A DNA stretch of 64,000 nt from JARRPM01 sp963792815 (GTDB lineage: Bacteria; Pseudomonadota; Gammaproteobacteria; Pseudomonadales; Halieaceae). A program made the position numbers and the translations under genes. Location: assembly GCA_963792815.1 (NCBI GenBank), contig CAWBXR010000008.1:52963-116962 (forward strand). Reading direction: 5' to 3'. Position 1 is the stretch's first letter; each line of letters begins with the position of its first letter. The notes beneath the pieces are model-generated. The model did no database searches, had not been told where the DNA came from, and saw nothing but the letters and a program-made list of their open reading frames with translations. Below are positions 1 through 8,991 of this stretch, in pieces.

Positions 1-508
1 TTTCTACCGCAACCGCAAACAGGCCGCCCTGGCCACCCAGTTGTTTTTCCTGTTCCAGCGCTCACAGAAAATCCAGGACCTGCGCCAGGCCGACATTTTC
101 GAGCCGGTGCGAGTGGCCGATTTCCTGATCGAGAAAGACCCCCTGTTCGCCCGGATCAACCTGGACAGGGACGAGTTCCAGCTGTACCAGAAAGTCTACC
201 GCCAGCTAACTATCGACGCCCCCCGGCCGGACCTGGTGATCTACCTGCAGGCCTCCCCTGACGTCCTGCTGGAGCGTATCGAAAACCGCGGAATCAGCGC
301 CGAGCGGACCATAGACAAGGACTATCTCGAGCGCCTGAACGAAGTGTACAGTGAGTTCTTTCTATATTACGATGACGCGCCTCTGCTGATCGTCAACGCC
401 AGCGAACTCGACCTGGCCAACAGTGACGCAGACTACACTCACCTGGTGGACTACATGCTGGAGATTCGCAGTGGCCGCCACTATTTCAACCCCACTTTTT
501 TCGGGTAA
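1..508 (+). CDS. Deoxynucleoside kinase, C-terminal part (5' end outside window)
   Basis: The reading frame is open from base 2 to the TAA at 506-508, so the gene begins upstream of the window. About 168 residues are visible. They match the C-terminal half of the dNK/deoxyadenosine kinase family, which phosphorylates deoxynucleosides with ATP in the cytoplasm for salvage. Visible family marks are the segment YLQASPDVLLERIENRG, which is the end of a parallel beta strand followed by the arginine-rich lid, and the helix YLERLNEVYSEFF. The P-loop lies outside the window. panB starts 4 bases after the stop, so the two are probably co-transcribed; a kinase of this family next to panB is common in gammaproteobacteria. 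Confidence 0.85.
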   Translation, partial: FYRNRKQAALATQLFFLFQRSQKIQDLRQADIFEPVRVADFLIEKDPLFARINLDRDEFQLYQKVYRQLTIDAPRPDLVIYLQASPDVLLERIENRGISAERTIDKDYLERLNEVYSEFFLYYDDAPLLIVNASELDLANSDADYTHLVDYMLEIRSGRHYFNPTFFG

Positions 509-512
509 AACC

Positions 513-1304
513 ATGGCCAAGGTAACCATAAGCACCCTGGGCAAGATGAAAGCCGCGGGGGAGAAATTCGTCTGTATCACCGCCTATGACGCTACTTTCG
601 CGCGGATAATCAGTGAGGCGGGCGCGGAGACCATCCTGGTGGGGGACTCGCTGGGAATGGTATTGCAGGGGCACGACAGTACCATCCCGGTCACCATGGA
701 CCACATGAGCTACCACACCGAATGCGTTTGCCGGGCGTCCAACGGCGCCCTGGTCATCGCCGATATGCCTTTCATGACCTACACCTCGCCGGACCAGGCG
801 ATGGAGAACGCCACCCGCCTGATGCAGGCCGGCGCCCAGATGGTGAAGATGGAAGGCGGCACCTGGCTCAGCGGCACCATCAGCAAGCTGGTGGAGCGGG
901 GCATTCCTGTCTGCGCGCACCTGGGCCTGACACCCCAGTCGGTCAACACCTTCGGCGGCTTCAAGGTGCAGGGCCGCACCCCCAAGGAAGCCAAGTCCAT
1001 TCTCGCCGACGCGGTCGAAATCAAGGATGCGGGGGCCAGCCTGCTGGTGCTGGAGTGTGTACCCGCGGACCTTGCCAGCGACATCAGCCGCAAGCTGGAT
1101 ATCCCCGTTATCGGTATCGGCGCCGGCCCGGGCACCGACGCCCAGGTGCTGGTCATGCACGACCTGTTGGGCCTGACGGTGCACCAGGCGCGCTTCGTCC
1201 ACAACTTCATGGCAGGCCAGAGCACGATACAGGGCGCCCTGAAGGCCTTCGTGGACGCCGTCAAGTCCGGTGAATATCCCACCAAAGAACACTCCTACCA
1301 GTAG
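513..1304 (+). CDS. panB: 3-methyl-2-oxobutanoate hydroxymethyltransferase (ketopantoate hydroxymethyltransferase)
   Basis: 263 residues, the usual PanB length. It makes 2-dehydropantoate from 3-methyl-2-oxobutanoate and 5,10-methylene-tetrahydrofolate, the first committed step to pantothenate and CoA. The start MAKVTISTLGKMKAAGEKFV is chosen because it aligns with known PanB N-termini; an upstream in-frame extension to 423 would run into the kinase gene. Key segments are the early metal-site region LVGDSLGMVLQGHDSTIPVT, MVKMEGG, and IPVCAHLGLTPQS. The ribosome-binding site is weak, consistent with coupling to the kinase gene. panC follows on the same strand after 284 bp. Confidence 0.97.
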   Translation: MAKVTISTLGKMKAAGEKFVCITAYDATFARIISEAGAETILVGDSLGMVLQGHDSTIPVTMDHMSYHTECVCRASNGALVIADMPFMTYTSPDQAMENATRLMQAGAQMVKMEGGTWLSGTISKLVERGIPVCAHLGLTPQSVNTFGGFKVQGRTPKEAKSILADAVEIKDAGASLLVLECVPADLASDISRKLDIPVIGIGAGPGTDAQVLVMHDLLGLTVHQARFVHNFMAGQSTIQGALKAFVDAVKSGEYPTKEHSYQ

Positions 1305-1588
1305 CGACCGCTTCGGGCTCAACAGCACCCGCTTCCGGCGGCAGCGCTAGCGGCCCGGGCGCTTTGTTAGTGCACACTCACATATTTCGACCAAAACTGT
1401 GCGGTATAACAAATAACTGCTTCTTTTAGTAACAAACGGCGTGAATTTTTCATGAAAATCCGTTGCCGGGTCCCGGACCTTGGTCCATACTTCCGTTCCC
1501 TCGAGGGTTAGCTAACCGTCGGGGCAGGCAGGCCCGTGATTTCTATTTGTTTAGCATCACCGTTCCGAACGTGAGGGATGAGGTCGAT
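1305..1588 (+). other. Intergenic region between panB and panC
   Basis: 284 bp without a convincing gene. An AT-rich stretch at about 1375-1440 holds TATAAC at 1405-1410, a possible -10 element without a good -35, so panC may have its own promoter. I looked for a pan riboswitch-like hairpin and saw none that I could defend. A frame open through 1463-1588 runs into panC, but its sequence is not conserved-looking. Confidence 0.4.
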
Positions 1589-2476
1589 ATGCGAACTTAC
1601 AGCAGCAACGCGCAGTTACACTCCGCCCTGGAAAGCTTTCGTCGTAATGGCCAGAGCATTGCCTTTGTTCCCACTATGGGAAACCTGCACGAAGGTCACC
1701 TCGACCTGGTGCGCAAGGCCCGATCGTTGTGTGATGTGGTCGTGGTCAGCATTTTTGTAAATCCCCTGCAGTTCGGCCCCAATGAAGACCTCGATGCCTA
1801 CCCTCGCACCCTGGCGGCGGACAAGGAAAAACTGTTCAGTGAAGGCGTGCAGGTACTGTATGCCCCGCAGGTGAAAGAAATATACCCCCAGGGCATGGCG
1901 AACCAGACCCTGGTGAGGGTACCCGACCTGTCAGAGACACTGTGCGGCAGCAGCCGCCCCGGCCACTTTGACGGCGTGACCACGGTGGTAGCGAAGCTGT
2001 TCAACATCGTGCAACCGGATATAGCGGTTTTTGGCGAGAAGGATTTCCAGCAGCTGTCGATAGTGCGCAAGATGGTCAAGGACCTCTGCATGCAGGTCCA
2101 GATCGTCGGGGTAGCCACCAGCCGGGACGAGGACGGCCTGGCCAAGAGCTCGCGCAACGGCTTCCTCTCCCCGGAGCAGCGCCACATAGCGCCCGTGATC
2201 CACCAGACCCTCAACAGCTGCCGCGAGGCCATCGCCTGCGGCTTCGACAATTTCCTGCAACTGGAATCCCACGCTCGCATGAAACTGCTGCGGGCTGGCC
2301 TCGAGCCCGATTACTTCGCCATTCGCGACGCCAGCACCCTGCGGCCTGTCACCGAGGACACCGAGGAGATCGCCATACTGGCGGCGGCAAGGCTCGGCTC
2401 AACGCGCCTGATCGACAATGTGCGCCTCGCCCTGAACCCCGTGTCCGACTGGGGCATGCTCGCCGGCGGACGCTAG
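1589..2476 (+). CDS. panC: Pantothenate synthetase (pantoate--beta-alanine ligase)
   Basis: 295 residues. It joins pantoate and beta-alanine with ATP, giving pantothenate, AMP and PPi. The start MRTYSSNAQLHSALESFRR is preceded by GATGAGG at a proper distance and aligns with the family N-terminus. Nucleotidyltransferase marks are PTMGNLHEGHLDLVRKA (an HIGH-like motif, here HEGH), FVNPLQFGPNEDLDAYPR, the pantoate-binding GHFDGVTTVVAKLFNIVQPD and FGEKDFQQL, and the KMSKS-like region SRNGFLSPEQR. It is slightly longer at the C-terminus than the E. coli enzyme. Together with panB it supplies CoA precursors; panD is not in the window. Confidence 0.97.
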   Translation: MRTYSSNAQLHSALESFRRNGQSIAFVPTMGNLHEGHLDLVRKARSLCDVVVVSIFVNPLQFGPNEDLDAYPRTLAADKEKLFSEGVQVLYAPQVKEIYPQGMANQTLVRVPDLSETLCGSSRPGHFDGVTTVVAKLFNIVQPDIAVFGEKDFQQLSIVRKMVKDLCMQVQIVGVATSRDEDGLAKSSRNGFLSPEQRHIAPVIHQTLNSCREAIACGFDNFLQLESHARMKLLRAGLEPDYFAIRDASTLRPVTEDTEEIAILAAARLGSTRLIDNVRLALNPVSDWGMLAGGR

Positions 2477-2481
2477 CGATT

Positions 2482-2513
2482 GGTGGCGGCCGACCCGGAG
2501 GCCGGCTGCCACC
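2482..2513 (+). terminator. Hairpin after panC
   Basis: Arms GGTGGCGGCCG (2482-2492) and CGGCTGCCACC (2503-2513) pair over 11 bp with one G-U wobble, starting 5 bp after the panC stop. No clear T-run follows, so it may be a factor-assisted terminator or a 3'-end stabiliser. Confidence 0.5.
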
Positions 2514-2604
2514 CCCGACACAGTTAGACTTTGGTCGGCTTGCTTAAGCCCACAGGCACAGTATCATCCCAGACTCACCAGCAAACACTCAGGGGACGGT
2601 TGCC

Positions 2605-4536
2605 ATGTCTGAATTTCCCACCCATCCGGTACCAGCCAATTTCAGAGACGCCCATATCAACGCCGATCAGTATCGGCAGATGTATGACCGATCGATCAAT
2701 GACAGGGACTCCTTCTGGAGCGAAATGGCCACTGAGTTCCTGTCCTGGGACAAGCCCTGGGATGAGGTGGTCAGTTTTGACTTTGTCAAAGGCGAGGCAA
2801 AGTGGTTCGATGGCGGCAGGCTAAATGTCAGCTACAACTGCATAGACCGGCACCTGCCGGAGCGCGCCGACCAGACCGCATTCATCTGGGAGGGCGATGA
2901 CCCCGCCGACAGTAAACACATTACCTACGCCGAGCTGAAGGAACAGGTCTGCAAGCTCGCCAACGTGCTCAAGGAACGCGGCGTGCGCAAAGGTGACCGC
3001 GTCTGCATCTACATGCCGATGATCCCGGAGGCTGCCTACGCCATGCTGGCCTGCACCCGCATAGGCGCGGTGCACTCGGTAGTGTTTGGCGGTTTCTCGC
3101 CCGAGGCGCTGAAGGACCGGATCCTGGACTCGGACTGCCAGACCCTGATCACCGCTGACGAGGGCGTCCGGGGCGGACGTGCCATTCCCCTCAAGGCAAA
3201 TGCCGACAAGGCACTCGAGGCCTGCCCCAATGTCCACACCTGCGTGGTAGTGCAGCGCACCGGCGCCGATATCGGCTGGCAGGACGGCCGCGATATCTGG
3301 TACCACGAGGCGACCAGCGGCGCGGCAGGCGAATGCCAGCCGGAGCCCATGGAGGCTGAAGACCCGCTGTTTATCCTTTATACCTCCGGCTCGACCGGCA
3401 AACCCAAGGGTGTGCTCCACACCACCGGCGGGTACCTGCTACAGGCGGCCATGACCTTCAAATATGTTTTCGACTATCGCGAGGGCGAAATCTACTGGTG
3501 CACGGCCGATGTGGGCTGGGTGACGGGTCATACCTATATCGTCTACGGCCCCCTGGCCAATGGCGCCATTTCCCTGATATTCGAGGGTGTGCCTACCTAC
3601 CCCGATGCCGGCCGCTGCTGGCAGGTGGTGGACAAGCACCAGGTCAATACGTTCTACACGGCGCCCACGGCCATTCGCGCCCTGCACGCGGTCGGCGATG
3701 AGCCGGTCAAGCGCAGCTCCCGTGCCAGCCTGCGACTGCTCGGGACCGTTGGCGAACCGATCAACCCGGAGGCCTGGAACTGGTACTACGAGACGGTGGG
3801 CGACTCCCGCTGCCCCATCGTGGACACATGGTGGCAGACCGAGACCGGCGGCCACATGATCACCCCCCTGCCGGGGGCGACTCCCCTCAAGCCGGGCTCT
3901 GCCACCATGCCCTTCTTCGGGGTGGAACTGGCACTGCTCAATGAGGACGGGTCCGAGATCGAGGGCGCAGGCGCCGGCTACCTGGTAATAAAATCGTCCT
4001 GGCCGGGGCAACTGCGCAGCGTATACGGCGATCACCAGCGCATGGTGGACACCTATTTCAGCCACTACCCGGGCTACTATTTCACCGGTGACGGGGCGAC
4101 CAGGGACAAGGACGGCTATTACTGGATCACCGGCCGGGTGGATGACGTACTCAATGTCTCCGGCCACCGCATGGGTACCGCCGAGGTCGAAAGCGCCCTG
4201 GTCCTGCATGAAAAGATTGCCGAGGCGGCGGTCGTCGGCTTCCCCCACGATATCAAGGGACAGGGTATTTACGCCTATGTCACGCCGATGCAGGGGGTGG
4301 AGCCCACCGAGGAACTGCGGGCGGAGCTCATCGCCCTGTGCGTGAGCGAAATCGGCCCCATTGCCAAGCCCGACATCATCCAGTGGGCACCGGGCCTGCC
4401 GAAAACCCGCTCGGGCAAGATCATGCGCCGGATCCTGCGCAAAATCGCCGAAAACGAGTTGTCCAGCCTCGGGGACACCAGCACCCTGGCCGATCCCTCG
4501 GTGGTTGAGCACCTGGTCGCCAACCGCCCGAAGTAG
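2605..4536 (+). CDS. acs: Acetyl-CoA synthetase
   Basis: 643 residues, the standard Acs length. It activates acetate with ATP to acetyl-AMP and then acetyl-CoA in the cytosol. It shows the N-terminal ACS segment (residues 1-70), the AMP-binding P-loop YTSGSTGKPKG at about residue 255, the WWQTETGGHM motif, the hinge region TGDGATRDKDGYYWITGRVDD and the C-terminal acetylatable lysine in TRSGKIMRR. The ATG is preceded by AGGGGACGG. The gene stands alone on the plus strand, and a hairpin follows the stop. The propionate-specific enzyme PrpE is less likely given the overall match to Acs. Confidence 0.96.
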   Translation: MSEFPTHPVPANFRDAHINADQYRQMYDRSINDRDSFWSEMATEFLSWDKPWDEVVSFDFVKGEAKWFDGGRLNVSYNCIDRHLPERADQTAFIWEGDDPADSKHITYAELKEQVCKLANVLKERGVRKGDRVCIYMPMIPEAAYAMLACTRIGAVHSVVFGGFSPEALKDRILDSDCQTLITADEGVRGGRAIPLKANADKALEACPNVHTCVVVQRTGADIGWQDGRDIWYHEATSGAAGECQPEPMEAEDPLFILYTSGSTGKPKGVLHTTGGYLLQAAMTFKYVFDYREGEIYWCTADVGWVTGHTYIVYGPLANGAISLIFEGVPTYPDAGRCWQVVDKHQVNTFYTAPTAIRALHAVGDEPVKRSSRASLRLLGTVGEPINPEAWNWYYETVGDSRCPIVDTWWQTETGGHMITPLPGATPLKPGSATMPFFGVELALLNEDGSEIEGAGAGYLVIKSSWPGQLRSVYGDHQRMVDTYFSHYPGYYFTGDGATRDKDGYYWITGRVDDVLNVSGHRMGTAEVESALVLHEKIAEAAVVGFPHDIKGQGIYAYVTPMQGVEPTEELRAELIALCVSEIGPIAKPDIIQWAPGLPKTRSGKIMRRILRKIAENELSSLGDTSTLADPSVVEHLVANRPK

Positions 4537-4547
4537 CCCGGCTAGCG

Positions 4548-4568
4548 CCCCGCTTAATGCTTGCGGGG
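4548..4568. terminator. Shared hairpin between acs and the sulfotransferase gene
   Basis: CCCCGC (4549-4554 region) pairs with GCGGGG around a short A/T-rich loop, 12 bp after the acs stop. It lies between convergent genes and could act in both directions. The inferred true stop codon of the sulfotransferase (TTA on the plus strand at 4554-4556) falls inside it. Confidence 0.5.
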
Positions 4569-5403
4569 TATCATCCGGCCCCACTTGCCGGCTTGCCGGG
4601 CCAGGTCGATCACCGCGAAATGCGGCCCGGGCTTTTGCCAGCGCCGACCGGAACCGGGGCAGCTCGGCCTCGAGCTCCGGCCCGAGTTCCTGCCAGCGCC
4701 TGAAAAACGCCTCCCGGGCCAGCTCGTAAAAGGCGAGGTCCAGCTGGTTGAGCTCCTCGATCCGCGCTATATGCCGCGGTTCAAACCGGAGCGCGGCCTC
4801 CGGGTTACTGCTGTTGCGGGAACGATACAGCGGCCATTTCCGCCAACCCAGTACCCGCCGGAACAGGAGCAGCGAGCGGTCCAGTTCCCCGGTGAGGCCA
4901 AAACAACTGAACTGTGACGCCAGCAGCGCCATCGCCCTGTCGGCCAGCGCATTTTCAGAACCGGCCGGAAGCCTGTAATCGCCCTCGCCAAGCACCATCC
5001 GGCTCTGGAAATTATTCAGCTGGATGCGGCCGCTTCCCAGCAACTCGTCGAGGTCAAAGGCACCGTGCTTTGCCGGGGAGTAAATCTGCGGGCTCTTGCC
5101 TTCACTGATGTGTCGGCAGAAGGAAATCACCCGTTCCACCGGGTGCCGTAACAGAGTCACAGTTGGCAGGGCGTCGATTTGCGCACAGCCGGTCACCCGC
5201 GGCGCATGCCCAGTACAGATTGCAATGCGGCCAAGCGCCGCCCCTGACATCCCGGCAAGGCGCTGCCGGTCCGCCTCGATATTACCGGAAAAGACAAATT
5301 GCCTGCGCAACAGGTAGGGACCAAGATACTGCCGGAAAAGACATTCGTCGAAGGTGGTCCCGGCAGTCTTGGGGATGTGCAGAAAACGAACTTTCCCGAT
5401 CAA
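4554..5403 (-). CDS. Sulfotransferase family protein with an apparent +1 frameshift near its 3' end
   Basis: The start MIGKVRFLHIPKTAGTTF places the PAPS 5'-phosphosulfate loop HIPKTAGTTF at residues 9-18; the 3'-phosphate motif is LLRHPVERVISFCRH. Both are typical of the Sulfotransfer_2 (carbohydrate sulfotransferase) family. In the starting frame the protein has no stop until 3439, deep in antisense of acs. Shifting one base at the T-run (plus-strand AAA at 4618-4620) instead gives a GC3-rich tail, FAVIDLARQAGKWGRMIPRK plus H, and a TAA at 4554-4556 next to a hairpin. I take that as the real end, about 282 residues. The acceptor is unknown. The gene lies just downstream of the pnp terminator. 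Confidence 0.7.
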
Positions 5404-5416
5404 GCAACTCTCCGAA

Positions 5417-5454
5417 ATAAAAAAGGGGACGCGCCTTGCGGTGCATCCCCTTTA
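5417..5454 (-). terminator. Rho-independent terminator of pnp
   Basis: On the minus strand AAAGGGGA pairs with TCCCCTTT and is followed by a run of T residues (plus-strand A-run 5418-5424). It lies 25-60 bp after the pnp stop, between pnp and the sulfotransferase gene. Confidence 0.85.
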
Positions 5455-5478
5455 CAAGCGCAGCGAGGCTGCTTCCGA

Positions 5479-7605
5479 TCAGTCGGCGTCAGCTTCGGCG
5501 GGCGCTTCTTCCGCCTGGCCCTCATCCTCAAGCAACTCCTTGATCGAGAGCTTGATGCGACCGCGCTGGTCCACGTCCAGAACCTTGACCCGCACTTCCT
5601 GGCCTTCCTTCAGATGGTCAGACACATTCTCAACCCGCTCATTGGCGATCTGGGAAATATGCACCAGGCCATCCTTGCCGGGCAGGATGTTGACGAAAGC
5701 GCCGAAATCAACAATTCGCGCCACGGTGCCGGTGTAGACGGCACCCACTTCGGCCTCGGCGGTGATTTCCTCGATCAGGGCCACGGCGGCGTCCCGCGCT
5801 GCCATATCCTGCCCGAAAACCCGCACGGTGCCGTCATCATCGATATCGACGGTCGCACCGGACGCCTCGGTAATGGAGCGGATGGTTGCGCCGCCCTTGC
5901 CGATAATGTCGCGGATCTTGTCGGAATCGACCTTCAGGGTGACCATGCTGGGCGCATTTTCGGAGGTAACCGTGCGAGCGGTTGCCAGCACCTGGTTCAT
6001 CTGTCCGAGAATGTGCAGGCGCGCGGTCTGGGCCTGTTGCAGGGCCACTTCCATGATCTGCTCGTTGATGCCTTCAATCTTGATGTCCATCTGCAGGGCG
6101 GTGACGCCCTCGGCAGTGCCGGCCACCTTGAAGTCCATGTCGCCGAGGTGATCCTCGTCGCCCAGGATGTCAGTCAGTACTGCAAACTGGTTGCCGTCCT
6201 TGACCAGGCCCATGGCAATACCTGCCACCGGTGCTTTCAGCGGCACGCCAGCGGCCATCATGGCAAGTGAGCCCACGCAGACAGAGGCCATGGAGCTGGA
6301 GCCATTGGACTCGGTGATTTCCGATACCACACGAATGGTGTAGGGAAAGTCATCCGGCGAGGGCAGTACCGCCGCCAGGCTGCGACGGGCCAGACGGCCG
6401 TGTCCCACTTCGCGGCGGTTGGTAAAACCAACGCGACCCGCCTCGCCCACTGAGTAGGGAGGGAAGTTGTAATGCAGCATGAAAGGATCGCGACGCTCGC
6501 CTTCCAGGGCATCAATGATCTGCGCGTCACGGGTTGAACCCAGCGTGACAGCGCCAATAGCCTGGGTTTCGCCGCGAGTGAACAATGCGGACCCGTGTAC
6601 TTTCGCCAGCAGGTCTACTTCACAGGCAATCGGCCGCACGGTGCGGTTGTCCCGGCCGTCAATGCGGGCTTCGCCAGCCAGGATGCGCTTGCGCACCAGG
6701 CCCTTCTCAATACTCTTGAAGATATCCTTTACCGCGTCTGCGGAAGGGCCGCCATCTACAGCCAGTGCTTCAACACAGGCATTGCGGATAGCGCCGACAC
6801 GCTCGTAGCGCTCGGCCTTGTCGGTGATACGGTAGGCTTCCCCAAGCTCGGCTTTGGCGTGGCCCTCGACCGCCGCCAGCAGGTCGGCACTTACCTCGGC
6901 CGCTTCCCACTCCCAGCGGGGTTTGCCGGCTTCGGCCACCAGTTCGTTGATCGCCTGGATGACAACCTGCATTTCCTGGTGGGCGAACAGTACAGCGCCC
7001 AGCATCTGGTCTTCGCTGAGTTCTTTCGCCTCGGATTCCACCATCAGCACCGCGTCCTTGGTGCCGGCAACGACCATGTCCAGCTTGCTCTCGGCCAGTT
7101 GGGGATAAGTGGGGTTCAGCATGTAGCCGTGTTCTTCGGTAAAGCCAACCCGGGCACCGGCGATGGGGCCCTTGAAGGGGCAGCCGGATATGGCCAGGGC
7201 CGCCGAGGTGCCGATCATGGCGGGGATATCGGGGTCGATGTGCTTGTCAGCAGACATCACGGTACAGATTACCTGCACCTCGTTCATGAAGCCCTTGGGA
7301 AACAGCGGCCGGATCGGACGGTCGATCAGGCGAGATGTCAGGGTTTCCTTCTCACTGGGACGGGCTTCACGCTTGAAGAAACCGCCGGGGATTTTACCTA
7401 CGGCATAGGTCTTTTCAGTGTAGTGCACGGCCAGCGGGAAGAAATCCCGGCCTTCACGCGCAGTTTTCTCAGCCACCACGGTACACAGTACCGAGGTATT
7501 TTCGACTGTCACCAGAACCGCTCCGGAAGCCTGCCTGGCAATACGGCCGGTTTCCAGAGTGACTGTCTGGCCACCGTACTGGAATGTTTTAGTTACTGGA
7601 TTCAC
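5479..7605 (-). CDS. pnp: Polyribonucleotide nucleotidyltransferase (PNPase)
   Basis: 708 residues. It is a phosphorolytic 3'-5' exoribonuclease and a degradosome component. Two RNase PH domains (about residues 1-210 and 310-550) flank an all-helical linker; a KH domain follows (SDKIRDIIGKGGATIRSI) and then an S1 domain (EVGAVYTGTVARIVDFGAFV), with an acidic tail. The start codon is GTG with GGAG 9 bases upstream. It is the last gene of the rimP-nusA-infB-rbfA-truB-rpsO-pnp cluster. A GC-rich hairpin in the rpsO-pnp gap could serve RNase III/PNPase autoregulation as in E. coli. Confidence 0.98.
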   Translation of the reverse strand: MNPVTKTFQYGGQTVTLETGRIARQASGAVLVTVENTSVLCTVVAEKTAREGRDFFPLAVHYTEKTYAVGKIPGGFFKREARPSEKETLTSRLIDRPIRPLFPKGFMNEVQVICTVMSADKHIDPDIPAMIGTSAALAISGCPFKGPIAGARVGFTEEHGYMLNPTYPQLAESKLDMVVAGTKDAVLMVESEAKELSEDQMLGAVLFAHQEMQVVIQAINELVAEAGKPRWEWEAAEVSADLLAAVEGHAKAELGEAYRITDKAERYERVGAIRNACVEALAVDGGPSADAVKDIFKSIEKGLVRKRILAGEARIDGRDNRTVRPIACEVDLLAKVHGSALFTRGETQAIGAVTLGSTRDAQIIDALEGERRDPFMLHYNFPPYSVGEAGRVGFTNRREVGHGRLARRSLAAVLPSPDDFPYTIRVVSEITESNGSSSMASVCVGSLAMMAAGVPLKAPVAGIAMGLVKDGNQFAVLTDILGDEDHLGDMDFKVAGTAEGVTALQMDIKIEGINEQIMEVALQQAQTARLHILGQMNQVLATARTVTSENAPSMVTLKVDSDKIRDIIGKGGATIRSITEASGATVDIDDDGTVRVFGQDMAARDAAVALIEEITAEAEVGAVYTGTVARIVDFGAFVNILPGKDGLVHISQIANERVENVSDHLKEGQEVRVKVLDVDQRGRIKLSIKELLEDEGQAEEAPAEADAD

Positions 7606-7641
7606 AATTTTTCTCCAATTCTTTATATGAATACCGGGCAG

Positions 7642-7672
7642 CCGGGACGGGGACCCTGTGGTACCCGCCCGG
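7642..7672 (-). promoter_or_regulatory. GC-rich hairpin in the rpsO-pnp intergenic RNA
   Basis: Arms CCGGGACGGG (7642-7651) and CCCGCCCGG (7664-7672) form a 9-bp stem with one bulge, 37 bases upstream of the pnp start and without a T-run. In E. coli a hairpin here is cut by RNase III and drives PNPase autocontrol. A similar job is inferred from position only. Confidence 0.45.
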
Positions 7673-7694
7673 ACAACCCGCTATCAGGGACAGC

Positions 7695-7964
7695 TTATCG
7701 ACGCAGACCCAGTCGCTTGATCAGGCCAGTGTAACGCGCGGCGTCCTTGCGCTTCAGGTAATCCAGCAGTTTGCGACGCTGGTTTACCATGCGGATCAGG
7801 CCGCGGCGTGAGTGGTGATCGTGCTTGTGCGACTGGAAGTGCCCCTGCAGCTGCTCAATATTCGCTGTCAGCAGTGCCACCTGTACTTCCGGGGACCCGG
7901 TGTCGCCCTCACCTACCTGGTACTCTTTTACGATTTCTGCCTTACGTTCAGCGTTCAAAGCCAT
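7695..7964 (-). CDS. rpsO: 30S ribosomal protein S15
   Basis: 89 residues, the same length as E. coli S15, with the hallmark LQGHFQSHKHDHHSRRGL and QRRKLLDYLKRKD segments that contact 16S rRNA. Two in-frame ATGs are available (7970 and 7964). The GAGAGGAA Shine-Dalgarno sequence touches the first but sits about 6 bases before the second, and MALNAERKAEIVKEY aligns with known S15 starts, so 7964 is chosen. It is transcribed with truB and pnp. A small hairpin in the leader (7993-8009) may be involved in S15 autoregulation. Confidence 0.98.
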   Translation of the reverse strand: MALNAERKAEIVKEYQVGEGDTGSPEVQVALLTANIEQLQGHFQSHKHDHHSRRGLIRMVNQRRKLLDYLKRKDAARYTGLIKRLGLRR

Positions 7965-7992
7965 GTTCATTTCCTCTCGTTGAATCTGCCTT

Positions 7993-8009
7993 GGGTAGTC
8001 GTTCTACCC
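7993..8009 (-). promoter_or_regulatory. Hairpin in the rpsO leader
   Basis: GGGTAG (7993-7998) and CTACCC (8004-8009) form a 6-bp stem with a 5-base loop, about 30 bases upstream of the rpsO start. S15 commonly represses its own mRNA by binding leader structures; that role here is a guess from position. Confidence 0.35.
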
Positions 8010-8018
8010 GTCGTTAGT

Positions 8019-8052
8019 AAAAAGAGCCTGTCCGTGCAGATTTACAGACAGG
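8019..8052 (-). terminator. Possible terminator between truB and rpsO
   Basis: On the minus strand CCTGTC and GACAGG (8047-8052 and 8027-8032 on plus) enclose a 14-base loop and are followed by CTCTTTTT. The stem is short, so this may be a partial terminator letting rpsO be read from both its own and upstream promoters. Confidence 0.45.
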
Positions 8053-8058
8053 TTCGCG

Positions 8059-8988
8059 TCACCTTCCGGTGACTATCAGTCGACGCGGCGCCACGCGCCC
8101 ATCGTCCAATATTTCTCCCACCCCCAGAAACTCTCCGGTCTCCAGGGCGACGCGCACCATACCATCACAGGGCGCATTTGGCACCAATACCGGCTGGCCC
8201 TGGCGTATATAGAACCCGCCGGAAACACTGAGGCGAACCAGTGGCAGGTCGTTGACCGCCGTGTCCGCCGGCAACAGCAGGCTATCCATCTCGGCAACCC
8301 GGTCGTTGGCTTTCAGGGCCTCCAGGGTAGCCATGGCAACACTGTCGGCAATACTGAAAGCGCCAGCCCTGGTGCGCCGCAAGCTGGACACATGGGCACC
8401 ACAGCCCAGTGCCTTGCCAAGGTCCTCGGCGATCGAGCGCACGTAGGTGCCCTTGCTGCACTCGAGGTAGATATCCACTTCGGGGCGGGCGCCGCCTCGG
8501 AAGGCGCGCAGCTCAAGTTGCTTTATGACAACCCGGCGCGCCTTGCGTTCCACTTCGAGGCCCTGGCGAGCCAGTTTGTACAGGGGCTGTCCCTGGTGCT
8601 TCAGTGCCGAAAACATGGATGGCACCTGCTCGATCTCTCCCCTGAAGGCCTCGAGCGCCGCGGCCACATCCGCCTCGCTTATGGTCGAGGCGTCCTGGCT
8701 CGCAATTACCTGGCCCTCGGCGTCGCCGGTGTCCGTGGCGATGCCCAGCACAAAGGTGCTTTCATAGGCCTTGTCCGCATCCAGCAAAAACTGTGAAAAC
8801 TTGGTGGCCTCACCGAAACACAGCGGCAACACCCCTGTCGCAAGTGGATCCAGGCTGCCCGTATGGCCCGCCTTTGCCGCCCCGTAGAGGCGCTTGACCA
8901 CCTGTAGTGCGCGGTTGGAACTCAGGCCGACGGGCTTGTCCAGGACCAGGATGCCATCGAGCGGCCTGCCGCGGCGCTGCCTGGCCAC
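8059..8988 (-). CDS. truB: tRNA pseudouridine(55) synthase
   Basis: 309 residues. It isomerises U55 in the T-loop of most tRNAs. The catalytic aspartate lies in GHTGSLDPLATGVLPLCFG near residue 47. YKLARQG and the C-terminal PUA-like region (VRLSVSGGFYIRQGQPVLVP) are also present. The start is GTG, 3 bases after the rbfA stop, so translation is probably coupled. It is part of the conserved nusA-infB cluster. Confidence 0.97.
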   Translation of the reverse strand: MARQRRGRPLDGILVLDKPVGLSSNRALQVVKRLYGAAKAGHTGSLDPLATGVLPLCFGEATKFSQFLLDADKAYESTFVLGIATDTGDAEGQVIASQDASTISEADVAAALEAFRGEIEQVPSMFSALKHQGQPLYKLARQGLEVERKARRVVIKQLELRAFRGGARPEVDIYLECSKGTYVRSIAEDLGKALGCGAHVSSLRRTRAGAFSIADSVAMATLEALKANDRVAEMDSLLLPADTAVNDLPLVRLSVSGGFYIRQGQPVLVPNAPCDGMVRVALETGEFLGVGEILDDGRVAPRRLIVTGR

Positions 8989-8991
8989 CGC

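Noticed and set aside
1305..1588. Riboswitch or pan-type RNA motif in front of panC
   Set aside because: No stem-loop with the known bulged-A pattern could be made out, and the region is only moderately structured.
3439..4553. Extension of the sulfotransferase frame through antisense of acs
   Set aside because: GC3 pattern and a nearby in-register stop in the next frame show that the extension arises from a frameshift; acs is fully conserved on the other strand.
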